DNA of 64,000 nt, taken from contig JAEUBA010000005.1 in NCBI GenBank assembly GCA_018257865.1, positions 558,001-622,000 on the forward strand. The letters run 5' to 3'. Numbering within the stretch: the stretch's first letter is position 1; every line of letters starts with the position of its first letter. A program made the position numbers and the translations under genes. This stretch comes from Stereocaulon alpinum. Lineage: Eukaryota; Ascomycota; Lecanoromycetes; Lecanorales; Stereocaulaceae. The notes beneath the pieces are model-generated. The model did not search any database, was not told where the DNA came from, and saw only the letters and a program-made list of their open reading frames with translations. Below are positions 45,698 through 57,652 of the stretch, in pieces.

Positions 45698-46429
45698 TTC
45701 AAGGAACCGCGTATGGCGACAGAATCAAGGCATCTTCTATCCGGAGCAAGGTTATGCACTGAACGTTCTTGCGTCTTTATATTATTGGTCATAGCTGTTG
45801 TTTGTCATGACGATATTGGCCTCGTATTTAAGACATCGATGATTGCCGTTATTCGCTGACCAGGATTCCGCTCCTTCCCTCCTTGCTGCCTTGCTTCGCG
45901 GACACCTGTAACATTAGAACCTCGGCGAAGCGTGATCCCGTAATAGTAGCTCCTGCGAAATAGATGCTAAGAGACATCATTCACTTTAACCAAGTGCGCA
46001 GCCGGTAGCGCTACCGACGGCACGCGTTTCACAGGAAGTGGCACGCGCCTGGCGGATGCAGGACGTTTTTATACTACGTCTCACAGCCCGATCAGCCCCC
46101 ACTGGCTTCTATGATCTCGCTGTTGGAAAGAGTCTACGTTTTTGACTATTGAAGTGACTGTGAGGCTCCGACCCAGTGCGTCTGTTACTGCGCTATGACG
46201 TGTTGAATGGGAAACATTTGTGACCGAAGAACAGCAGATTTTCCCACTGATGCGAAAGATAACATCTTCCCTATCGACGAAGGCTGTGAAGCAGGCATCA
46301 TTACAATCCCAGCTCCCCAATGACTCCTACGCTTCTCGCGCCTGCCAATGCACCATGTCCCTAGACACCTCGCTCAAAACAATGCATGCGTCGTAAAAAA
46401 AAGCAAAACTACCGCCCATCGAATACAGC
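45698..46429. other. Intergenic, TBC promoter and CDC11 3' flank
   Basis: Both neighbours are on the minus strand. ACGCGT occurs near 46022, about 325 bases upstream of the TBC ATG. No coding region is supported. Confidence 0.55.
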
Positions 46430-49400
46430 TTACTCATTACAATCGTCCCTTTCCGTCATGATCTTCTCCTTCAAGACTCCAAGCTCATGCAATCGTTTTC
46501 GAACACAGTTGTCCTTCTTTAACATTCTCTTATCTACCTCCAAACCGTTCAGTCGTTCCAGATGTTTGCACGCATGCGCGATCATCACTTCTAGTACTCT
46601 TCTTCTCATCTTCGTGTCTTCGTCTAAACGTTCACGGGAGGCATCATCCTGTTCTTTATCGAATGGTGGGAGTAGGTACGCTTCTCTCCTCTTGGCTTCT
46701 ACGTCCTCTCCCCCAGCTTCGGTACGACTGTGCCTCTGAAGTGCAACACATCTTTCTTCGTTTACTGACTGCTGTGGAGTGTAGAAGCCAACGGTAAGCG
46801 GGTTGTTCCTTAGGTCGATCTCCACCAGAGACTTGCCCAAAAGGCTGAGCACGCCGACTGTTCTGCGCAGCCTCGAAACGCGATTGCCAGCTAGAAATAG
46901 CTTCTCCAGCTTCCTGATTCCTAAAAGTGGGCGCAAGTCGCGAACGGCATTATAATTGCAATTGAGGACGCGAAGGTTGGGACATTGCACTCCGAGGTCA
47001 GAAAAAAAGGTTTGCAAGCCAGTCGAGGCGAGTTCCAGATGACGGAGATTGAGGAAAGGGCTCGACGGGGCGAACACAGATAGATAGTTGCCAGACATGT
47101 ACAGATTGCAGACTTCGTTACAGTGCTGATATTGAACCTCCGAAAAGCCGTAAGCGGAACCGAGTGTTTGTTCACGCCAAGAAAGGGTCTCGAGATGCTT
47201 GAGACTGTCGAGATTCTCGATCGACGCGATCAAATTGTCGTCGAGGTTGAGACATCTGAGATTAGGCAATTCGGCAAGGTCGATAAAGGACAAACGATTG
47301 CTGGCAACATTGAGGAAGCCTAGTTTGAACAGCGGTTCCGACATCGGGAAGTCCAAAGCCTCCAGAACGTTATTGCCTAGAGCTAGTCAGAACGCACGTA
47401 GGATTAGGGGACACTGTGGAGGCATACTCATATCACATGTTTCGAGGGCAGTCAGACGATGTATATTGGACACTTCAGTCAATTCGTTGTCGCGCAAGTC
47501 CATATTAGCGAGTCGCCGCCTATACCTTTGTCAGTATTGCAACTTCACAGTCTCACAACATGACTTACAGATCGTAATCCTCGAAGTTCACCGTTCGCAA
47601 CTTGTTGCCCCTTAGGCTTAGGCTGATTAGTCCATTGAGACGCTCAAGTCCGTTCAAGCTCTCCAACTCATTATGCTCCGCCTTTAAACCTCTCAAATGG
47701 ACTAGGCACTGAAAACCCTTGAGGCTTTTGAGTTGATTGCCTGATACATCGAGGTACTGCAGGTTTTGAAGAGATCTCCAAGCCGCCAAGTCCGATAGAC
47801 AATTGTTGCGGATGCTGAGAAATCTGACCGTGTATGGAATGCCGTCTAACTCTCCGATCTGGTTGTCTGAAACATCGAGCTCTTCAACGCTTCCGCAAAA
47901 TTCGTCTAGCATGTGAAGCGTCTTTAAGTCCCGATCATGTAAATCAACACTCCGGAGGTGGTCCCAATATGGCTCATACGGTTGCAAATCTGTAAGCTTT
48001 TCTACCAGATTCTGCGCTGCAATCGACAGCTTGTTGTCATTTCCTTGTCCTGCCACACTATGTTTCCTTGCAACTTGGCTAAAGTTGAGGTCAATTGGCT
48101 TGTCAACCTGATCGAGAGTGAATTCAGATAAGGGAGTCAGTCGGAAGCCGAAGTTTGATCGCTGGCTTGTTGTTGGTGGCGGCAGCAGCAAGCTCCTGGA
48201 CTGAGGTAATGGTGTTGATATTGTTACCTCCATAGTCATGCGACGATCGTCGGCCGAACATTGGACTATTGACAACTCCTCCTGCTCATCGAGTCTAGAC
48301 ATCGGCCGAGCCAAAATTGACTGATTGCCTATAGAGACACACCGAGACGCTTTCCGCTGAATCGACTTTGTGAGGATGCCGAAAGAAGTGCGCCTAGTGG
48401 AGGAGGGTTTTCGTCGAGAACCATGAATAGTGGGCGACTCGCTCAAATCCAACTCGCTTCCTTCATCCCACACTCCAGAGCAATCGTCTCGCTGATAAGG
48501 CAGCTCTCTTTGATCCACGAGTGGGGACGAGAAAGCTACCGTGACAACTCGTGCCTGACGTTGCTTGTTCTGATGCCTAGGAGTCCGTGATTCACGTCCT
48601 TCTAGAATGCTGATCTCATGTTCTACTTCCTCCGCATGCTCCTTGCTGAGGTTGGTAGAGACGTGTTGAGGAGAGACTCTAGGTAGTTGCGGCTCTTTTA
48701 TGGACGGCACCTCGTTGCCCCAAGACGTTGCACGTGTCCCAGGTGTCGGACCGCTGGATGTGAAGTGAGTATACTTGGATGGGGCAGAACTGTTCTCAAC
48801 AACTTCAATACATTTGCCATCTGCTGTTCTCGGTCTGGCATGGCCAATGGCCTCGTAGTCGGCTAATCGCATTTGCTGTACCTCAACAAGCTCTGCTGGG
48901 TCATGAGTAGAGGTTGTATCAACGGCGGAACCGAACGATTTGATCGACGACATGGCGTCTTTCACTCTTTGCAATTCCTCCATCTCATTAACGCTCAGAT
49001 CGGGTATGTCACCGAGAAGGTCTTCTTCTGTCCCTTCACTCGCTGACTGATCAACACCTCCCATGCCACCCACGTTAGAAGAGCTCTTTCGTTTGACCCA
49101 GAGTTGCCTCTGATGATCAAATACCATACCAGCCATTTGATCAGTTAAAAGATGAGCTACAGTCTCGGGAGCAATGATCATCCGCCTTGTGGAACTACGG
49201 GACGATCCCGAAGGATTAGAGCGACTACTGGATGGATCTGAGCTTATGTGCGATCCTTGAGATTGATGTCGTCTTTCTGTTTCCCATTTCGAGGCGTCTT
49301 TTGTGGACGACGAACGTTCGCGGTCGTGAGACTGAGCTATACTCTCCCGTATACGGATATCTGGCGGATCACTCTCTGTGTTGCTGTTACGGTCATGGTC

Positions 49401-52223
49401 CATGGCATCTCCATTCGCACGCGAACCCGAATCCTTGAGCGATTGACTGATCTGTAGGATCCTAAGTGATGAAGAAAGCGCGAGGCCCAAGTCTTCTCCA
49501 TCTTTGAATTTACGAAGGTGGCTGACTACTCTAGCATCCATCTGCATTGGCTCTCTCGGCCTCGGGAGAGTGCCACCTTCTCGACTCGGTGGCCTTGAGA
49601 ACTGGTCCTTCGTCGAGTCATCCGCAAGCGACTCCTCGACAGTTGTCAAACGATCAACTTCAGACTCTTCAGTAGTGGTGTGGCTACTTCGTGGACGCCC
49701 ATTGGCGCGAATCTGTTGCATGATCTGCTGTGCTTCTAAGTAGAAGTCTGCTGTGGTCAAGGAGGCTTGTCGAGAGCCGTAGGTCATTTCCTGCACAGTG
49801 CTGAGAGCAACGGATGCTAGTGCTCCAGCCACAATTTGTGTGGGTGGATCTGTCGCAAGATCGTTGTTTTGGTTCGATTGCTGGACGTTGGTCTGCTCTC
49901 CTTCCTCGGCACTTGACAGCAGATTGGTATTACCAGACTCTCTCAACTTGCTCAAGGAACCTATCTGGGTAAAAACACGTCCTCGAGGCTGCAATATTTG
50001 ACGTTTGGCCATTGTGCTTGGATCGGCCGTCCGCCTATCGCTGTTGTAAAGAGCATCTTTTCGCTTTCGGCTTTGTCCGTACTGACCTGGGAATTCCTTG
50101 ATTTCAACGTGCTCTGCCTGATCTGCCTCGTGATCCAGATCATCCGAATCTTGTAAAGTTCGGCGACGTTTAGGAGCAGGGTCCTTGAATGGAGACTGTG
50201 GTGTTCGCTTGCCAGTGATCTTGTGCACCGCATCAGGCTCGTTCCCGGCTGTTTGGCTATCCTGTCTTCTAAGATCTTTCGCATGCAGCCTTTTCGTACT
50301 TATAATGCTGTCCTTGGTGTGTCTCACTCCGTTAGCAGTATCTTCTTCCGAGTAATTGGAAGATAGGCGCTTGGGTTTGGATCTATAACGTTGAGGTGGA
50401 AGATCGGTCATGTCCTGTCTTGTCTGTTCGAGTGGTAGATGTGAGATGGACGATTGGTGAACCGGAAACTGATAATCATCCAGTTCTCCCGCCCCAAAAC
50501 TGCTTATGCTACTGTCCTTCGGGCTGTTGAAAGGGATCGGAGCTTGGGCAGACTTGTAGGGACGCCTTCGTCGGGGTGATGGAGACGATGGTTCGTGAGT
50601 GCTCTCCACTTCAAGGTCCTGATTGAGGGTCTGTTCGAATTTGCTCATTCGTCGTGCTAGTCTGTCATTTGTGAAAGTATCGTACTTGTCGAAAAGCTTC
50701 AGTGGGCTACCAGAAGACTTCGGTCTTTCATAGCTGCCGGAATTCCCAGCATCCTCGTGTTCAGGAGTCTGAGGTGGAGATGAAGGCGTCTTAGACTTGG
50801 TCTGGGAGAAATGTTCTGGTAATTTCGGAGATTGAATTGCTCCATGACTCATGGGTGTTTGTGACTTCAAGCTTGGACCATCTAGGTCGGGCAGTAAGGA
50901 CGGGCTGACTGGGCGTCTCTGAAACGAGCCATCGTTGGAATAGCCTCCTCGATGTATGCTCACAAAGCCTCCATTGGCGGCGTACGCATCAGTACCCATT
51001 GACAAGTCATCAGGCAACGACTGGCTTGTGACTTCATCTATTTGCGAACGAAGTAGCGACCTCTTGGACGGCCTCGATTCTGCGTCGCCTATTCCGGGGT
51101 CACTTGATCGAGAGCTAGGAATGATCTGCTGTTGTAACCGTAGCCTGTCCATCTCCGTTCGCAGTTGCTGCATGGACATATCAATCGCACCATACTCGAC
51201 GCGCCCATCAACGGTGTTATGTCGCGATACATAGAATGGGCTTATGTTTTCGTTACGAGACCTATCGTGGGTGCTAGAGCTGCCGGAATTGTTCCCACCA
51301 CCTAGAGTGGCGGCAACTCTAGACCGGCCTAATGCTGATGTTGGACGATCGTGGTAAACGGTGGGTAAAGTGGAGATCTCAGAAGGAGTTGCAGTGGAGC
51401 TGGCGACGGTATCATTTGATTTCTCTAATGAACCTGTGTGTCCATTTCTGTCTCTCTTTGTAGGGTTTCCACTAAGGGATTCGATATCGTTTTGTAGAGG
51501 AAGAGATTCCGAGTGTTGTTCCTCTTCTTGCAGCTCGTTTTCAGGCGACCAAGCAGCTATCGGCTCTTCGACATCTGTTTGGGAGGCATCGTGTTTCTGC
51601 GGAGGCGTTGGCGCCAATGGCGGAGGACTTGAGGGAATGTCTTCCACTGGCAGTAGCTTCCTCCTCCCCGTAGTCTTTCTTTCTGCTCCCAATTTGACCT
51701 TAAGAGGCTTAAAGACATTTTCCAACCCAATGGGACTGAACAGGTCTCCACCAGCATTTTCTTTGAGGACTCTCCTCTTCCATTCCGGTGTTCCTCCCTC
51801 ATCCTTGTGTTTTACAGGCGAAAATCTATGCTGGACCGTACCCTGCGGACCCGGAGCCAAGGACCCGGAAAGGGCGTGCTTACCGCGCTGTTTCGTTGAA
51901 CCTGGTGTGAGACTCTGAGGCTTGACTTGTCCATTTGGAAGTCGCTTGTGGGATGCATTCAAGTTTGAAGCAGTTTTCTCTCTAAGTGCATGCTCATTGC
52001 TATTGCTTCGTCTTATCGACTTCGTTTGTCCCAGCTTTCCTCCACTAGCAGTCGACAGACCTGACGCTGAACGAGGATTATAGCGGGGTATGCGGCTTCG
52101 AGATCCGTTGCTCGTCGGGCTGGGACTATGCCTCACGATCGAGCTATTATGAAGAGAGCTGGAATGAGGAGATCGCGGCTGCGACACCCAGTCCTCAGAT
52201 AGAGAGTCAAGCCATTGGTCCAT
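46430..52223 (-). CDS. CDC11/NUD1/SepK-type scaffold of the septation initiation network
   Basis: Exons 52223-47569, 47519-47428 and 47376-46430 (introns 49 and 51 bases) give 1,897 residues with phases closing. The first 1,400 residues are disordered and Ser/Thr-rich, with the conserved TPEWKRRVLKENAGGDLFSPIGLENVF near residue 147, a hallmark of fungal CDC11 and NUD1. The C-terminal third is a run of leucine-rich repeats (for example HLRGLKAEHNELESLNGLE and ANMDLRDNELTEV), crossing both introns, and ends with a helical cap. These proteins sit at the spindle pole body and anchor the SIN/MEN kinase cascade that triggers septation. The start is the ATG at 52223; upstream in-frame sequence has no ATG. 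Many Ser-Pro and Thr-Pro sites suggest control by cell-cycle kinases. Confidence 0.9.
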
Positions 52224-54501
52224 GGCTAGGGGGGCTGATGTTGATTGGCTAGAGGCACCGCGGTCGCGCCACTGTAGGCGTCTCACCTAGTATTGGAATA
52301 ACATATAGTGGACAAGCTAGACATGCTGTTAGTAATGTTCAAGTCAGTAGAGCGTGTGTAACAGTGAGATGCGGCTGCCATGACGCGCAAGCATTCACAA
52401 TTTTCGATATCGAGAAAGTAAACACACGAAGCATTGTAGGGCTGCTAGCGTCCGCCGCTAAAAGCACGCCAAACCGCTGGCCGAGCCGTATCATAACGTC
52501 CTCCGCTCTGCGAATCAGAGATCGCGCACGTGAAAACGTTGCAGACAACTTACTGGAGAGGCGATTGTGATCAAAGCCGCAGGTCCTAGCTCATGATGGC
52601 CGCCTCTTGTATGATACCGTGTAACTCTGACTGACGTGATCACTGTCGTAGAAGACCTGATGCTCAAAGCATCTTTATGTGCTCTCCCAACGCTAACCTG
52701 TAGCCGCGGTGTACAGTCAAGCGGGTATGGCACCGGCGAGTGAACCCTTTTCGCTCTTATGGCGATGTAAGACCTTGTGCATGAGCGATGGGCCGATTAT
52801 GCATGCCTCGACTACACTTTTCTTCTCTCTCACGATGTTCAGCAACACTAAAGTCATTGATATCATGTGATCAAGCATGTATGTATTCACGTATCTGTTT
52901 ACAACTATGCGTATGTCAACCTGTGCAATGAATATTGCGCATGTGGCGGCAAAGGACGAGGCTGACATCCCAAAATACATTGACAATGATGAAAAGCGAC
53001 CAAGACCATAGGCTTTTCATCCTAGCAAACACGTTGCTCCCCCAATAGATAGGATGTCCTGCAAATACCGCAAATAGTGTGATTGCAAGAATGGTCACAT
53101 CAATGACAATAGTCGGCAACACGAGCCTCACACCACCATGAGAAGACATGATGGCGGCTCATTGGCGATATGCCTGTACTGGCGATAGTACTTATGAAGC
53201 CAACAAATACATTGCACTCACTCTGCGGACACGCATACAAAGAGCAGCTTGTGAGCATTTAGCATTATAATACCATCACACCCTCAATATCATCTCATCC
53301 CATGCCTCCAAAACCACACCCGAACCCCTAACAACGCTCCCCAAACCCTCCCTATAGCAACCGCCATAGCACCCACATCCCAAACCCCACCCAAACCCTT
53401 CCTCTAAACGTAACCAGAACACCCCCCAACCTCAGCTCCTCCTCACAGGCGCCACAACCCTCTCTTCGGCCAACAATAGCGCTTACATTAGCCAAGTGAA
53501 AAGCCACCCTCTACCCCGAAAATCTCATTATCTCTAGCGTCGGCGGCTACGGTCTAGCTTTCCGATCGCATCATCTCCTCCGGGCGAACTACAGCCTTGG
53601 ACTATGTCCATCAACCTGAATATTACCACGCCTTTCCCCTTTATCAATCCGGGTAGAGAGCTGCCGATTGGTGTTGATAGTCAGGGGTTTGGATTCGGTA
53701 GTGTGAATGGTGCGTTAACGAACATGGAGATAATAAGTTTGTGATATAGCAGGATGTGGCCGATAGTGCGGTGGATAGTCTGAAGTTGTGGTGAGAGGGG
53801 GATGGGGAAGACGAGACGAATGGGGTTGGTTGCCTGGGTAGGGTTAGTTTGGTTAAGATGCGAGAGTGTGTGGATTAGGGTGTTGGGTATTAGGAGGTTG
53901 GGGTGGATGCTGCATGTTCAAGTGAATGATTAAAGTCTGGTAGTGACTCCGGCTTGAATATGCTTCACGTCTTGAGCGGAAGGTTCTTTGGGCGCAAAGT
54001 TCGAGAATAGTTATATGATCGTCGAGCTTACGGGCTTCTTTAGGCAATGAGTACGTGGAAAATTGATATTGTATATAGCATTACCTTGGTGGGATACGCG
54101 GATGCGGTCACAGTCTCTACGTCTACCCCAGAACAAGGTTAGAATCCAATCATTGTCACACTATACTACCTGATCGGCAGTTCGAAGTGTGTGATGTAGC
54201 GAATTTCTAGTTCATAATTCGCTGGTTTCGACTCTACGGTGAAAATCTGGATAAGCAAGATTCTCTCTCACACTGACAAATCGACATTGCAGTCATTGAA
54301 AACCCCTTCTCCACTCCGAGTCACAAGCCATCTATCGGTCTCCTCGTCAGACTGTAGAAACCCCAAAACGAGATGTCATGCCGTATCGAAAGCTGAATTG
54401 TGTACGGAAGGCTATCACGTTGTTAGCGTGGAATTGTTGCTTCACCAGGGACAAGTGTACTGGACTCACCTTGAGTGCTTTGTTTTTCCGAAGCTCAAGG
54501 T
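52224..54501. other. Gene-poor interval with a membrane-protein-like fragment
   Basis: On the minus strand 53149-52717 two overlapping frames look like pieces of a membrane protein: PTIVIDVTILAITLFAVFAG and SLFIIVNVFWDVSLV in one frame, then LVLLNIVREKK in the other. I cannot join them with a standard splice, so I treat them as a possible remnant. From 53280 to 53640 the plus strand is extremely C-rich and from 53650 to 53900 G-rich. No other gene is supported. Confidence 0.4.
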
Positions 54502-57284
54502 TTAGGTATGGATGTGGAAGGGGGAGAATTCGTCCTCGAGCGTTTTATCGGCTACTGCTGGGGTCTCTTCTTTTGTGGCTCGCGTCCATCGAGCGCCTAT
54601 CTGCTTGTAGTGGATCCAACAAGGCATGCAGACAACATCATCCCTTTTGTAGTCGCATCTCGATCGTCCCGGGTCTGTGGCGCAGTCTTTGGCCGCTGAC
54701 TCTCCCACCTCGCGTTCGCAATATTGTGTGCTATGTAACGCACTAGGTACGCCCTTATGTGCGCTGTCATGCTCTGCCACTCCGCCTCCAACGATTGTTT
54801 TGGTTATGACTTCTTCGGCCGCAAGTATGCCAGTGGTACTGGAGCCTGTATCTTTGAGCTATATCTCATTATTGAACAGACTGTAAGAATTTGTGCACCG
54901 TTCAATTTACTCAAGCAGCATTTGCCAACAAGGCTTTACTCTGATAGAACGATATTGCCATCCGTCGCGATCGCAACATATCAATCCAGACCTGATGAGT
55001 CCGCTCAGTCTATATCTCACATCGTGGTCGAAGTCATACTCGAACTAGGCAAGCAAAGTCTACTCCGTCCAGCCAGCATCAAGTAAAGGGTTTTGCTCTA
55101 GCTCCTCCCTAACAAATGTTTGGATATCAATCCATACACCTTCCAAGTGCGACCGCCACAAAACGAACGCCCATGACGAGTACATTACCAGGGAAGTAGT
55201 TGTTTCTTGTAGTGGGCTCCAATTTTCTTCCTTGCCGGTAAGATGAAGACTAGGGCCCGTCGAGAGCACTGCAATTACAGGAGCTAGTTTAGCAGCCACA
55301 AATCGGTGGAGGATGCATTGCATATAGATCGAGTATCAATAGCTCCCTCACCACCCAAGCCCAAGAGCGCGACTACCGACTCAATATTTCCGTAACGAAA
55401 ATGTCTGTATAGTACCTCTACCTATCCCTGTGGAGTAAAATTCTTCTTGATATCAAACTTCATAATACTTAGAATCCAGCATAGTACCGTCAGACCACTA
55501 TCTTCGTAGCGTATCTGAAATGAGTAACGTGGACGAAGCGAGTGTAAGATCCGCCACCCATCTCCGTCGTCCTCAAAGAAGTCTATGCATTCCGCGACGA
55601 GGCGTAGATTGTCAACATAATTTTATGGGCGCAATTGGATCACAGCGGTTTCTAAAGGCCTATCGAAAGACGGTTCAGGAAACACTAAGTTGTTCTGATG
55701 GGTCAAGGGCGCTTACGAAAATTCTGTGTAGGTGAGTGCGCTTCCATCAGCCCCGGCGTTTATAAGGAGTTTGCAAAGCTTTGGATTATTGCTATGCGCA
55801 GCGAACTTGACTTAATTTATCAGTGACCATTCAAGGTAAAAGGCGACGAGATGAATTATGATCATAACTCACACGCAGTGGTGTCCACCCTCTGAAATTG
55901 GTATCTCTAACAGAAGCGTGTCCTCTTAACAACATAGTTTCCACAACCGTTAGATTACCCTCTTCACACAACTTGAAATTCAGCGAGTGGTCAGGCACTG
56001 GACAGGATATCTCCAGCCTACGTTTCCATCCCTGAATGGAAGAGTTCGTAATGCTGACATTTAGACCGTAAGAGAAGCCGAGTTTGATGAGCCATGTAGC
56101 AGGATGAAACCTGAATGAAGTCTCATACTCGTATTGAAATTCATCATTGAGGGCACTTGATCGTCAGTACTTTGTAACTCCAGTGATTTCGTATTGGATA
56201 GTAGAACAATGGCGCCGAAGAAACGTTCGCTCCAGGTAGAGCAATGCTCCAAAAACCGTTTGGTCCGTCTCAGTCGTCTCGGCGCGAGGTACCGGTCATC
56301 AGACATCTGTGAGTTTTGTTGGGAAGTCTCTGAGCCTCCCGTTTCCGAGTCCACCGTTCCCCTACTTGAGAGCTCCTCACTCATTGCTTCAATCGCTTCC
56401 TATAAGCTTAACACCAATCCATAATGATATATTGGCTTTCTGTTGGCGCTGTTCGTCCGCGACACTTCAGCACGGAGAGATTCTATGTGGCCTTGCACGT
56501 CGGAGAGCGCGCTGGAAGTTGTCGTAACCGTTGATGTAGATTTCAGCGTCGTTAGACTCATCATTCCTTGTTTGATTGCCAACAGACTCCGCTGCTGTGT
56601 CTCGTGCCGTAGGCGACTCAGCCGGCTTTACCGAATTATAACAAGGTCAGCAACACTTTCTGAGAGCTCCCAAATTTGATACACTAGACATGCATATTTC
56701 CACATGTATGACATACGTATGAGCCTCCAATGTATGCACGACAGCCTAGGCTTTGGCTCGATACTAGCTTGCTCACATTCCTACAACGAGAACGCAAAGT
56801 ATCCAAGAGCAGAATATGGAGAATTCGCCAGAAGTGACCCAGTATATAACAATTTAGGCATTACCTTTGCTGGTTCTGCCGTACCAGAAGCAACGTTCCT
56901 TTCAATCTCTCCAACGCATCCTGGAACTTCTTGATCTCTTCGCTTTTCATAACGGCCTTGAGAGCACTCCAATTGCGAGTGGCGCCTTGTCAAAAGATGT
57001 CCAGGTTCAATGCCGCTGAGAAGCTTCGTGAGTATCCCGACTTGGATGCTGCAAGCGTTCAAAGCGGTCGTCATTGTGGTATGGTGCTCTACATGTTGGG
57101 CTTCGGAGGCTGTGTCGGCAAGGACTGTCGACAGAAGTTCCAAGTCCGTGGCGATAGCATGAATATCTTCTGGTGTTTCTTTGACCGAAGTCCAGAACTC
57201 GCAGAGCTTCTTGACGCTATCGGCTATCTGGATTGCGAGGGACATGACAGCTACAGTACTTACTGCTGAGGATAGTCCGTCCAT
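54502..57284 (-). pseudogene. Decayed STAND-type N-terminal domain / ankyrin repeat gene
   Basis: Starting at ATG 57284 the frame reads a fungal STAND N-terminal domain (MDGLSSAVSTVAVMSLAIQI, then SVKKLCEFWTSVKETPEDI). Near 56985 the family-like helix continues only in another frame (KKFQDALERLKGTLLLV). A second break occurs near 56155: upstream is FFGAIVLLSNTKSLELQ, downstream SALNDEFQYEYE in a shifted frame. Ankyrin repeats follow (GNLTVVETMLLRGHASVRD, then NNPKLCKLLINAGADGSAL across a normal intron). Later blocks (YSSWAFVLWRSHLEGVWID, ICCDRDGWQY, and a C-terminus DEFSPFHIHT ending at 54502) are separated by in-frame stops, for example at 55713, 55623 and 55422. Such proteins act in non-self recognition or signalling in fungi, but this copy should make no full product. 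Homology is from recall of the family, not a search. Confidence 0.75.
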
Positions 57285-57652
57285 AATATGATCAGGGTGA
57301 CACACAACCTAGATAGAGAATGACTGAAATTGATGGAAGAGGTGAGCAGTGACGAGAGAGGGATGATGAGGTGAATTGTCTGACCTCCAGCCTCACCATG
57401 CTTAGAGGTGCTGAGTGCCAAGCCACTACTATCGGTTGATATCTGCAAAGTCATTCAGCATCAATGAGATGAGGTCAAACATTTGCCCACATATTTGAGT
57501 ATCAGATATTTGCAAAGCGTATGTCATGCTTTAGCTAGTAGCAAAAACTACACAACAAAGAAGCAAAGCAGCGCTCCGAGGGTATCATCCTACCTTCCAA
57601 TAACGCCAAACGTCCCTAGCATTGCTGAGATTCTTCGTGCATGTTACAAATG
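57285..57652. other. Intergenic, pseudogene promoter side
   Basis: These 368 bases lie between the start of the ankyrin pseudogene and the 3' end of the AT-hook gene. I see no gene, repeat or clear site. Confidence 0.55.
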
